A DNA stretch of 64,000 bases from NCBI GenBank assembly GCA_014529385.2, contig CM043957.1, forward strand, positions 66,544,003 through 66,608,002, written 5' to 3'. A program made the position numbers and the translations under genes. Source of the DNA: Adiantum capillus-veneris. Its lineage: Eukaryota; Streptophyta; Polypodiopsida; Polypodiales; Pteridaceae. Of this stretch, positions 12,430 to 21,940 are shown in pieces (within the stretch, counting starts at the first letter, position 1; the number at the start of each line of letters is the position of its first letter). Below the pieces are notes generated by a model. That model worked only from the letters and a program-made list of their open reading frames with translations. It searched no databases and was not told where the DNA came from.

Positions 12430-12900
12430 AGGATTAAAAAAAACAAAAGCAATATAAAAAATTAACCAATTCACACGGCCAAAATTAAAGAAATCATGGT
12501 TGAAAATATGAAAAACATGCATAACTCTATACTAGGAATTCACTTAAAAAAAAAAAAAAATCTTTGGGCGCTGCCCTTAGCCCCGCGGGGGCGCTGCCCC
12601 TCGACCCCGCTCAGAACAATATCCCAAAATCAACCTCCCAAGCCCCGCCATCGAGAGCGCTATATTCCACATCCCCATCAAGAGCGCTACCCCCAAACCT
12701 CACGTGGAAGCGTTGCCTTGTCACCCCATTGTGGCATTGCCCTAAGACCCCGCATCTGGAGTGCTAAATGGGAACATTCTTCATTAGTGAAATTTTGAAC
12801 ATAAATTATATTAGCATATACTTAAATATAATACAAATATTAACATATTAGCTATACTACTAATTTACTATAGCAGTTCTAGATTATGTCCCATACTATA
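12430..12900. other. A/T-rich spacer with a GC-rich insert
   Basis: A poly-A run at about 12,546 is followed by a GC-rich patch (about 12,565-12,765) with several variants of GCGCTGCCC and GACCCCGC. It differs sharply in composition from its surroundings. I see no gene in it. Confidence 0.5.
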
Positions 12901-13500
12901 TTTAAGGTGCCAAAGGTTTGGCCTTATGGTCCTAGATTTAGCCAAGTGGTCAACACATATAGGACCAAGTGCACATTGTGCCACAAAACTTGGCCACCAC
13001 TTCACTTGCCAAAGTTTAGGCCACATGGTCAATCCTAACTTTCCAATGTTCTTATTATGTCACCTTTTGCCTCGTGGAAAACCTAGGCTTGTTTTCACAT
13101 ACTCAGGCACTTCAAGCCACAATAAATTGTCATTACTCTTCAACAACCCTTTTGTTCAAGTCTTTGAAAAAACATTGTTTAAGGCCACCCTAAACCATTT
13201 TCATTTAGGGGTGTCTAAAACTAGCTTTTTGGCAATTCGAGAAGAAAATGGTCAAAGTTTTATACTTAGTTTTAACCACTTGACCAATTCAAATATTGGA
13301 AAGCAAGGTCTTGTAATACTTTTCTTTGGACATCACACATTAAAACTAGGTCCCTCACTTGTCCAAGCTATGCTCTAATACAATAAAGGGCTTTTGGTTT
13401 CAAGATGCACCACTTTCCCAACCTTGATTCCATTAAAGAAGCTAGCTCTACTTAGACATTTAATAGCAAGGTCTTGCAGCAGTTCAGATTGAACATTTTC
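12901..13500. other. Degenerate outer part of the right array
   Basis: Decayed relatives of the CCACTTGTCCAAG motif are scattered here, for example near 13,350. Unit boundaries are not clear. The open frame across it shows no protein family. Confidence 0.5.
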
Positions 13501-15245
13501 CATGGCAGCTAGGTCCACCACTTATCTAAGCTATGCTCTAATAGAGTAAGGGGGTTTTGGTTTCAAGATCCACCACTTGTCCAAACTTGATTTGGGAAGC
13601 AAGGTCCTATAATAGTTTGCTTTGGACATTCACCATTACAACTAAGTCCACCACTTCTCCAAGCTATGTTCTAATACACTAAGGAGGTTTTGGTTTCAAG
13701 GAGAATCACTTGTACGACTCTGTTTTTGGAAGTAAGGTCTTTACATAGTTCACCTTGGACCTTGGACATTGGATACTACAACTAAGCCCACCACTTGTCC
13801 AAGATATCCTCTATATATAGCCAAAGGGTTTGGGTTTCAAGATTCACCACTTTTCCAACCTTTCTTCCATTAAAGAAAGGAGGGGCTTTATAACTAGGTC
13901 CACCACTTGTCCAAGCTATGCTCTGATATGGAAAGGGGATTTTGGTTTCAAGGTCCACCACGTGTTCAACCTTGCAAGACTCAAGGGATACTTGGACATT
14001 GGAAAGCATAGTCCTATAGTAGTTGATAGGTGGCAGTGGGTATTACAACTAGGTCCAACCTATGCTCTCATATCGCAAAGAGGCTTTTCTTTCAAGGTCC
14101 ACCACTTGTCCAACCTTGCTTCCATTAAAGAAATGAGGGGCTACGTAAACATTGGCAAGCAAGGTAGCAAGGTTCTAAGGTGTTTCACCTTGGATATTGG
14201 GCATTATAACTAGGTCCACCACTTGTCCAAGCTATGCTCTGATAAAGAAAGGGGATTTTCGTTTAAAGGTCCACCATGTGTTCAACCTTTCTAATATAGA
14301 AAGGGGATTTTGGTTTCAAGGTCCACCACGTGTTCAACCTTGCAAGACTCAAGGGATACTTGGACATTGGAAAGCATAGTCCTATAGTAGTTGATAGGTG
14401 GCAGTGGGTATTACAACTAGGTCCAACCTATGCTCTCATATCGCAAAGAGGCTTTGCTTTCAAGGTCCACCACTTGTCCAACCTTGCTTCCATTAAAGAA
14501 ATGAGGGGCTACGTAAACATTGGCAAGCAAGGTAGCAAGGTTCTAAGGTGTTTCACCTTGGATATTGGGCATTATAACTAGGTCCACCACTTGTCCAAGC
14601 TATGCTCTGATAAAGAAAGGGGATTTTCGTTTAAAGGTCCACAATGTGTTCAACCTTTCTAATATAGAAAGGGGATTTTTGTTTCAAGGTCCACCACGTG
14701 TTCAACCTTGAAAGACTCAAGGGATACTTGGACATTGGAAAGCATAGTCTTATAGTAGTTGATAGGTGGCAGTGGGTATTAAAACTAGGTCCAACCTATG
14801 CTCTTATATAGCAAAGAGGCTTTGGTTTCAAGGTCCACCACTTGTCCAACCTTACTTCCATTAAAGAAATGAGGGGCTACGTAAACATTGGCAAGCAAGG
14901 TAGCAAAGTCCTAAGGTATTTCACCTTGGATATTGGGCATTATAACTAGGTCCACCACTTGTCCAAGCTATGCTCTGATATAGAAAGGGGATTTTTGTTT
15001 CAAGGTCCACCACGTGTTCAACCTTGAAAGACTCAAGGGATACTTGGACATTGGAAAGCATAGTCCTATAGTAGTTGATAGGTGGCAGTGGGTATTACAA
15101 CTAGGTCCACCACTTGTCCAACCTATGCTCTCATATAGCAAAGAGGCTTTGGTTTCAAGGTCCACCACTTGTCCAACCTTGCTTCCATTAATATAGCAAG
15201 GAGGATTTGGTCTCAAGGTTCACCACTTGTCCAACCTATGCAAAC
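13500..15245. repeat. Right tandem array: ~370-bp units with CCACCACTTGTCC and CCACCACGTGTTC
   Basis: GGTCCACCACGTGTTC-type motifs mark successive units at about 13952, 14320, 14689 and 15004, so the spacing is 368, 369 and then 315 bp. Units also contain the standard GGTCCACCACTTGTCC motif one to three times. The unit sequence is unrelated to the left array except for this motif. The array ends about 90 bp before the ATG of the transposase-like gene. Confidence 0.5.
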
Positions 15246-15299
15246 CTTTTTCATGTTGTAGCATGATTTTTGGTTTGAAGAGTATTTTTCTATAACTAT

Positions 15300-15331
15300 G
15301 GATTTAACAATGTAATCTTTTTACTTACAGG
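15300..15331 (+). promoter_or_regulatory. 3' splice site just upstream of the transposase-like ATG
   Basis: A TCTTTTTACTTACAG acceptor ends at 15330, one base before the ATG at 15332. As with the ParB-like gene, this points to an upstream non-coding exon and an intron reaching back into or across the array. Confidence 0.5.
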
Positions 15332-18300
15332 ATGGACTTTGAATCTGGGGAGAAAGTACATATGATACTTGACAATGAAATCGTTGGTATTGGTTGTGTG
15401 TGTAGAACAGATCCAGATTCCACTTGTGGTGGTACAAAGATAGGGCTGGGAAATGTCTCCATACTAGTGGAGGAATGCTTGAAGGATGTGGTCCTACCTT
15501 TTCCTACAATGGATACTTCATCTCTCCAAGGCTCATTATGGAGTGCTGTTCGATGGTCAAAGCTTCTTTTGCAATCTTTTGTATTAAATGGGAACTTAAT
15601 TGATCCACACGAAAGCTACAATGGTGATGAAGAACATGATCATTCTGATCCTCTAGTTACAGATGCAATACCTATGACAAGCCCAGAATTTGAAGCAATG
15701 ATTCGAGAGTCTTGGAGAAATCAGAGGGTCCTTTTAAAAGATGACACAATGATGCAAACCATGAATGAAGGGACCATCTTATATGTATTTCCACATGATT
15801 ATGTCAACTTTCAGGAACTTGGTCCTGATTGTGTGGGTGTGGGTATTGAAAGAGAAAATGCAAGCATTCATGATGTGGTTGAAGTGGGTAGCATCACTTT
15901 GCTAAAGTGGCCCATCAAGCAGACAACAATGTTGAATGGGAGCCCATTACAACGCTTTGTTCCTGTTGATGGCATGCATGCTACATATGAGGATGTATCC
16001 AACGATGGCAATGTTGGAAAAAAACTTGATGGGAGTAATGTTGTCCAGTTGTCAAGGAAGAGACGATACACTTTCATGAACAGGACTCAAAAATCAAAAG
16101 CAGCACCAGCTTCGACTTTTTACCTTTCAAACAAATCAATTCAAAGGGTATCATGCATTGATTGTTGTGCACAAAAATGCTGCCAATTTGCAGATCGTGA
16201 TATGGTGACAAGGTTACGACAACAATTTTGGGGAGAGTCTCAAAAATCACGCACTAATTATGTTTATGATGTTCTTTCTATATGTTATCAGAAAGATGAG
16301 AAGTCACGATACCAATTCAGGCTAAATGGCTCTATTGTTTGTTGTAGAGCATGGTATGAGCTACATGGAATACCAAAGACATCATTTTATCGATACAAGG
16401 AGAACTTTGAAAATGGTGTGCGCCAATATGTACATGGGAACACATGTACATTGAGAAGGGGACTTCAACATACTAGTTTAGCAAGAGCACTACTAAACGA
16501 GTTTGTGGAAAATAACTCTGAGAAAATGCCACATAGAAGTAGAACACTGCTAGATGGCTCAAGAGAGACTCAATTGGTGATTCCATCAACATACAAACAA
16601 GTGGATATTTTATGTGAAATCAACACGACACTTGACCAAATGGGCTATGAGAAGAAGCTATCCCAATCTTCTTTTGGTAGAATTTGGAACAAAGAGTACC
16701 CACATGTCACTTTAACAAAGACGAGTGAGTTCTCTAAGTGCAATATTTGTAGCTCAATCAAGGCAAGGTTAGAAGCTAAACCTTCTCTTGAAGAGAGAGC
16801 TCTTCTCTTGAGGGAGAGAGAAGTTCACATGGCACAACAAAAGAGTTGCAGAAGCCTATATTATGCATGGCGCACGTATTCAGAAACTCAACCACAAAAA
16901 TATGTATGCATAATCCATGATAAGATGGATCAAAAGAAGACTGCCATTCCTAGATTACGCATTGTTCCCAAGGGTGTGGATTCAGGATATAATCTGCAGG
17001 TGGCATTGATTGGCATGATCACTCATGGACATGGAGAAGGTCATTACGGACACTTTGTCTTGAATGGTTTGTGGCCAGCTGATCCAAATCTTACAATTGG
17101 CTCAATTGCTAATTGTTTACATAACCTCGAGAGGATAGATAAGCATCCTCTTGGTGATCTAGTAACAAATGGACTTCCAAGGAGCAATATTTCACTACTA
17201 CATGCTTTGAACTCAAGGGATGCTTTGGACTACCATAACTTGAGTGATGGAAAAGAGCCCATTGTGCAGTCGTCAGAAATTGCAGAAGAGGAATTGGGGT
17301 CAACATTTCGCAGATTGCCAGAGAACTTGTTGCTACAATTGGATAATTGTGCAGGGGAAAACAAAAATCGATACTTATTTGCCTATTTGTCAATGCTTGT
17401 TGCAAGGGGTGTTTTCAAAACCATCCAGCTGGGATTTTTAATGGTTGGGCATACACATGAGGACATAGACGCCATGTTTAGTAGGTTTTCAGAGAAGTTG
17501 AGAGTTACACAAACCTATACTTTGCCACATTTGATGGATACATTACGAAACAGCTCATCTTCATCTCCAGCTCCATTTTTTCTCACAAAGATCCCTGATT
17601 TCAAGCAATATTGTGATGGCTATCTTTGTGATGGACAAGACATACTTGTTGGACATTCCAAACCGCTTCAGTTCAGGTTCTTTATGCAAGATGAGACACC
17701 AATGATGCAATATAAGGCACATGTAGGTGTATCAAGTTGGAGTGGAAGTATTCGCCTTTGGAAAACAGACACAGAAGGCAAGCCAATGTTACCACATGGA
17801 GATCCACCTCTAGTACAAATGGCGGAGTATGTCAAGGCCCACGAAGAAGTCATTTTGGGGCTAAAGAACTATATAAAATTTTGGAAAAATTTAGGGAATG
17901 GTTCAAGTATTCCGCGATATTATAGACCCGTGATAGATTATTGGAGTAAGGTAATTGAAGAGATTGGAAAAGCAATCATATCAGAGGGAGTCTTGTATGA
18001 AATGTTTTGGCCAAAAACTCAAGAATATTCTCATCTACAAAGCACTACAATGAATTTGCAACAAGGAGCAGAAAGATTCCTAGGCCTTGAAGAGTTGAAT
18101 GATCATTTTTGTGGGCCTCAACGAGATAGGCCAAGGGAAGAGTTTGACCCTATGTCTGATGTGCACCAAGGTGACTTTCTTATGCTTGTTCCGAGTGACA
18201 CAGAAATCTATCCAGTGTGGCTTGCAATGGCTTTATCTGACATTGATAATGAGCCTACATCACCAAACTACAGAAAACTCTTGATTCAATATTGGGCACC

Positions 18301-18559
18301 TTGCGCGAGAAAAAGTGGGATGACAGATACTCAAGCTTACAGTAATTGTTGGAAGGGTTATTGGGCTGTCAACTATAAGGACCCACAAGTGTGGGAAACT
18401 ATAGATGCAATTGTTTGGTCCTGGAGACCCAACAAAGAAGGACCATTTTCTAGAATAAAGATTCCAGAAAGACATGCTCTAAAAGCCAAAGAAGGCCTCA
18501 CTCGTGCACATCAGCCACACTTGGATCAAAGTTCAGATATGGTATCAAATGTGGAGTAG
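15332..18559 (+). CDS. DUF7869-type transposase-like protein, 1075 aa, intact
   Basis: A single uninterrupted frame of 1075 codons starts at an ATG one base after a strong splice acceptor. Residues 1-90 (GIGCVCRTDPDSTCGG…) vaguely resemble the small beta-rich DUF8039-like domain seen in En/Spm-associated proteins. A Cys cluster (CIDCCAQKCC, about 274-285) and a CNIC (about 470) could bind zinc. The core carries IIHDKMDQ (about 526-532), LLQLDNCAGENKNR (about 666-679) and VGHTHEDIDAMF (about 703-714), the order of acidic residues expected of an RNase H-fold nuclease. The last 170 residues (HQGDFLMLVP…YPVWLAMAL…) look like a separate beta-rich module. LDNCAGENKNR and GHTHEDID are the hallmarks I associate with DUF7869. 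A transposase role is inferred from the fold pattern and its TE-rich setting. No frameshift or stop is present, unlike nearly every other TE gene here, so it is young or maintained. Confidence 0.5.
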   Translation: MDFESGEKVHMILDNEIVGIGCVCRTDPDSTCGGTKIGLGNVSILVEECLKDVVLPFPTMDTSSLQGSLWSAVRWSKLLLQSFVLNGNLIDPHESYNGDEEHDHSDPLVTDAIPMTSPEFEAMIRESWRNQRVLLKDDTMMQTMNEGTILYVFPHDYVNFQELGPDCVGVGIERENASIHDVVEVGSITLLKWPIKQTTMLNGSPLQRFVPVDGMHATYEDVSNDGNVGKKLDGSNVVQLSRKRRYTFMNRTQKSKAAPASTFYLSNKSIQRVSCIDCCAQKCCQFADRDMVTRLRQQFWGESQKSRTNYVYDVLSICYQKDEKSRYQFRLNGSIVCCRAWYELHGIPKTSFYRYKENFENGVRQYVHGNTCTLRRGLQHTSLARALLNEFVENNSEKMPHRSRTLLDGSRETQLVIPSTYKQVDILCEINTTLDQMGYEKKLSQSSFGRIWNKEYPHVTLTKTSEFSKCNICSSIKARLEAKPSLEERALLLREREVHMAQQKSCRSLYYAWRTYSETQPQKYVCIIHDKMDQKKTAIPRLRIVPKGVDSGYNLQVALIGMITHGHGEGHYGHFVLNGLWPADPNLTIGSIANCLHNLERIDKHPLGDLVTNGLPRSNISLLHALNSRDALDYHNLSDGKEPIVQSSEIAEEELGSTFRRLPENLLLQLDNCAGENKNRYLFAYLSMLVARGVFKTIQLGFLMVGHTHEDIDAMFSRFSEKLRVTQTYTLPHLMDTLRNSSSSSPAPFFLTKIPDFKQYCDGYLCDGQDILVGHSKPLQFRFFMQDETPMMQYKAHVGVSSWSGSIRLWKTDTEGKPMLPHGDPPLVQMAEYVKAHEEVILGLKNYIKFWKNLGNGSSIPRYYRPVIDYWSKVIEEIGKAIISEGVLYEMFWPKTQEYSHLQSTTMNLQQGAERFLGLEELNDHFCGPQRDRPREEFDPMSDVHQGDFLMLVPSDTEIYPVWLAMALSDIDNEPTSPNYRKLLIQYWAPCARKSGMTDTQAYSNCWKGYWAVNYKDPQVWETIDAIVWSWRPNKEGPFSRIKIPERHALKAKEGLTRAHQPHLDQSSDMVSNVE

Positions 18560-18996
18560 AATTATGTGGAGCTTCTATTGTGACTATACTAGTCAATTTG
18601 TAAACAAAATCTTTTTTGTATCTTCCTTTGTTTTATGTAATTTATAGTTATTATTCAAATCCATGTGTTGTACATCCTCTTGACTTTTGGTGTTTATCAA
18701 CACCACAATCCTATGAGATTTTCACTTTATTTACTAGCCACACACCTCAATTTTTCCCACTTTAAGTGGAAAATTCCCAAATTACATGAATTCGGTCGAT
18801 TTGGAGATTCCCATAATGTGAGATTTTTACCAAAATACCTAATATGGTCTTTCTTCATGAACTTTCAAAAAAAACCTTTTTTTTCCTGTACCACTTTGGA
18901 TTACAACAACTTTTTGCTCCAATGTCAAGTGACCCCTCTGTAAAGCCACAATGAAACTCCATAATGTAGGCCATAAACCTCCAAAACTCCGCTACA
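18560..18996. other. 3' flank of the transposase-like gene
   Basis: This is an A/T-rich 3'UTR and spacer without a recognisable gene. No copy of the array motif was seen here. If the two genes form one mobile unit, its right end should lie in or near this stretch, but no terminal inverted repeat could be assigned. Confidence 0.5.
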
Positions 18997-19258
18997 AATT
19001 GATGATCCCAAGACCACGAAGAAATGGGCTAGAAATGGGAAAAAACTATCTGCAAACTTATCACCATTGCCAACTACCAACTTTTGGCCATAATATCTTG
19101 GTGTCGCAATTCTGATTGGTAATTTGTCATTTCCGATTGGTTTCATGTACCTCACACTACTCCTACAAATCCTAGCGAGCTTCCTACAAATCCTAGCGAG
19201 CTTGAGAAAACATCCAATGACACACTTATCAAGGTAGTAAAAAAGGTGCAAAACTGGT
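18997..19258. repeat. Dispersed repeat, copy A
   Basis: It starts AATTGATGATCCCAAGA and ends around GGTGCAAAACTGG. It aligns by eye over its full length with 26,772-27,013. Copy A carries an internal tandem duplication of CTACAAATCCTAGCGAGCTT. It is perhaps an LTR or leader fragment of a shared element family. Confidence 0.5.
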
Positions 19259-19268
19259 GTTGAGATGC

Positions 19269-19315
19269 CAAGCTCAACATGTATGACTCCTAGATGACTA
19301 CCACCAACAATCATC
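19269..19315. repeat. 47-bp direct repeat, left copy
   Basis: CAAGCTCAACATGTATGACT… matches 21262-21308 at 44 of 47 positions. The pair encloses the deleted copia element. Confidence 0.5.
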
Positions 19316-19640
19316 AGCCCATTCTGGACGCATTTGGACCCCTATTTTGGACTTAGAAGGCGTTCTCATGCAAAAATGCTAAGGTTCGAGATTCTACAAA
19401 TCTGCATATAGGTGGTGCAAAAAGCTTTGGTTTGGTTGCAGTGTGCACAGATACTATTTAGTATAGTGAAACAGGTGTATGTATGCAGATTGTGGTTGCA
19501 AGTGGTAACCGACTATTTTTAGTAGGCTGATTGAAGACTGTATAAAGGGTTGGAAATGTGTCGTGCGTCCAACAATGATGAGCTTAACCACATTGTTAGT
19601 GAGACTGCACAAGAAAAACTTCCATGCTTGAAAGTTCAAA

Positions 19641-21255
19641 ATGACCAACTTTCTTATGGGCAAAGGTTATTGGGACTACATTGATGAAGAGCATGAGATA
19701 GCACCACCATTGTCACAGAAATGTGCGAGTGCTACGCAAATTAAGACATTTAAAGATTTGAACCAGGGAGCACGAGAGGTCATGTATTGGCTTTCTGTTA
19801 GTGTACAAGACACTATGATTGGGCATATACAGGATGCTTAACCTCCTAAGGAGGCTTGGGACACTTTGTTGTCATTGGATATGACCAAGACAAAGGCAAG
19901 GAAGCTACAGTTCAAGACTGAGTTGAATACTCTGTAAAAGAAAAACTTGTCCATCAATGACTATTGTTGAAGATAAAGAGCATATGTGAGTCACTTGCAT
20001 CGATTGGTGTTACAATCAATGATGATGATAAAGTAGAAGTATGTCTACGAGGTCCTGAGTACAAAAAATTTAAAACTGGTATCCATCTTCGAGAGAACAT
20101 TCCCTCGTTTATAGATTTGGTGTCCTTATTGATTGTGGAAGAGGACCTTGAGGAAGACTCCTCTACGTAGGGTGGAAACAATTTTGAACATGTCTTTTTC
20201 AACAACAGAGGAATAGGAAGAGAATGTGGTACATGTCGTGGACTAGGCCGAGGAAGAGGCAACCACCGAGCACAACAACAAAACAACAATCACGGCCAAA
20301 ACACAGGTGGTGGTCGAGGAAACTTTCTAGGTAGGGGGAGTCCAAGAGGTCATACAAATGTGCAACGCAATAATGCAAGTCAACATGGAAATATAGTATT
20401 TTGGGGCTGTGGAAGACATGGTCACTTTGAACGTGATTGTCCAGACGGGAGGTAGCAAAACAAATATGCAGCCACTAGCAAGAATGTAGATAAGCCCAAG
20501 AGGCTATTTGTGGTGCAGCACATGCTGAGTAGTATGTCTGCAAACATAGCAAAGTCCAGTGATAATGTCTGGTAATTTCTTGGGTATTGAAATTATTTGC
20601 ATAGAAGAAGGTGTATGGTTGTTACAAAGGCAGTATGCTTTGGATATGTGGAAAAAGTATGGTACGACTGATTGTAAGACAATTTCAATGCCCTTCGATC
20701 AGGATTTGAAGTTGGGGAATAATGCAGATCAAGTTCTTGATAATGCTACCATGTACAAGAAGGTTGTGGGTAGCTTGATCTACATGACTATCTCACGTCC
20801 ATACTTGAGCTACACAGTAGAATTGATGAGTCAGTTTATGCAGTCTCCCAGAAAACCACACTTGGATGCAGTGAGGCGCACTTTGCGCTATGTGAGTGCT
20901 ACTTTGGATTATGCACTCTTTTATAGGATTTATGTGGAGTTGCGCTCTATGGCTACACAAATGCGAATTGGGTTAGTAGTACATACGATTGTAGGTCTAC
21001 CGGCGGATTCATGTTCTCACTGGGAGTGCCGCTATCACATGGAGTAGCAAGAAGCAACTACGGTTGCTCTTTCAAGTACATAGGGAGAGTACATGGGTGC
21101 TGCAGTGGCGGCATCATGTGAGATAGAAAGACTGGGATTGCTACTTCACAACTTTGGAGTATAGGTACACACATTGGTTGTCATGTATTGTGACAACCTT
21201 AGTAGCATACAGTTGGCACAAAACCGAGTGTTTCATGCCAGGACGAAGCACATTG
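19641..21255 (+). pseudogene. Ty1/copia gag-pol remnant with a large internal deletion
   Basis: A copia gag N-terminus begins at 19641 (MTNFLMGKGYWDYI…, UBN2-type), continues in broken frames (MLKIKSICESLASIGV… at 19964) and reaches a CCHC zinc knuckle near 20,405-20,450 (CGRHGHFERDC). Protease, integrase and most of the reverse transcriptase are missing. The sequence resumes at about 20,570 with the end of RT (FLGIEI…, GSLIYMTISRPYLSYTV…, RKPHLDAVRRTLRYV) and an RNase H tail in mixed frames to about 21,255 (STGGFMFSLG, MGAAVAACEIERLGLL, CDNLSSIQLAQN, HARTKHIEV). At least three frameshifts or stops show it is dead. The family is clear; the element's ends are not. Confidence 0.5.
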
Positions 21256-21261
21256 AGGTGT

Positions 21262-21308
21262 CAAGCTCAACATGTATGACTCTTGGATGACTACCATCAA
21301 CAATCATC
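21262..21308. repeat. 47-bp direct repeat, right copy
   Basis: It matches 19269-19315 with three differences. It begins directly after the KHIEV end of the copia RNase H. Confidence 0.5.
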
Positions 21309-21940
21309 CATCACTGTTGCGCCTTGATGGATATGCATATCTTTCCTAGTGATACTACAGTTGTACTACACCGAGTTGGTCTACCTACCAGAGTGATGGC
21401 ACATTTATCTACTGACTTCACTCCTTACCAGTTCACACTAGACCGTTGTACTAGTTTTACTTTTATGTTGTATTCTCCATTATTTTTTGTAGGCCTTTTA
21501 TTTTGAGTTAGTGAAGAAGAAGAAGTACAGTCTTTTGCCTCCATATTTTTGTGTGTGTGTGTGTTTCACATAAAAATCTATTACAGTTTTCAAGTCCATC
21601 TTTGATGCTTCAAGGCAAGTAATTATATCCTACAAGACATCTTGGTGAGCTCTATTAACATGCCACATACTCTTTAATGCACTCCACTGGACATGTATAG
21701 ATAAACCAACACATATAGAGTGAAGTTGGTAGCAATGCTATAGTATGTTTTGTTAGCCCATAAACAATTTTCATGATTAGTCTCCCAACCTTCTATGTGC
21801 TTGTATATATATTTTTGTTAACATTTTCAAAAAATCTATCCATTCTCACTTTCAACCAAACCATTGAACTGCGGATGATACGATGAAGAAAATCTCTATG
21901 GGATGCCCAAACTTTCCACTAGTACACGCACCAGTTTACT
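21309..21940. other. Non-coding spacer
   Basis: A short (GT)n run occurs near 21,551-21,563. No gene or clear repeat was recognised. Confidence 0.5.

Noticed and set aside
11747-12431. Overlapping open frames in the GA-rich and C/T-rich central region
   Set aside because: The peptides are low in complexity (Arg/Glu or Cys/Leu-rich) and arise from simple sequence. No family motif was seen.
12926-13378. 150-aa plus-strand open frame before the right array
   Set aside because: It overlaps degenerate copies of the array motif and shows no domain.
2310-15245. CRISPR-like array
   Set aside because: The motif is too short and variably spaced, the intervening sequence is itself repeated rather than unique, and the setting is a plant nuclear genome.
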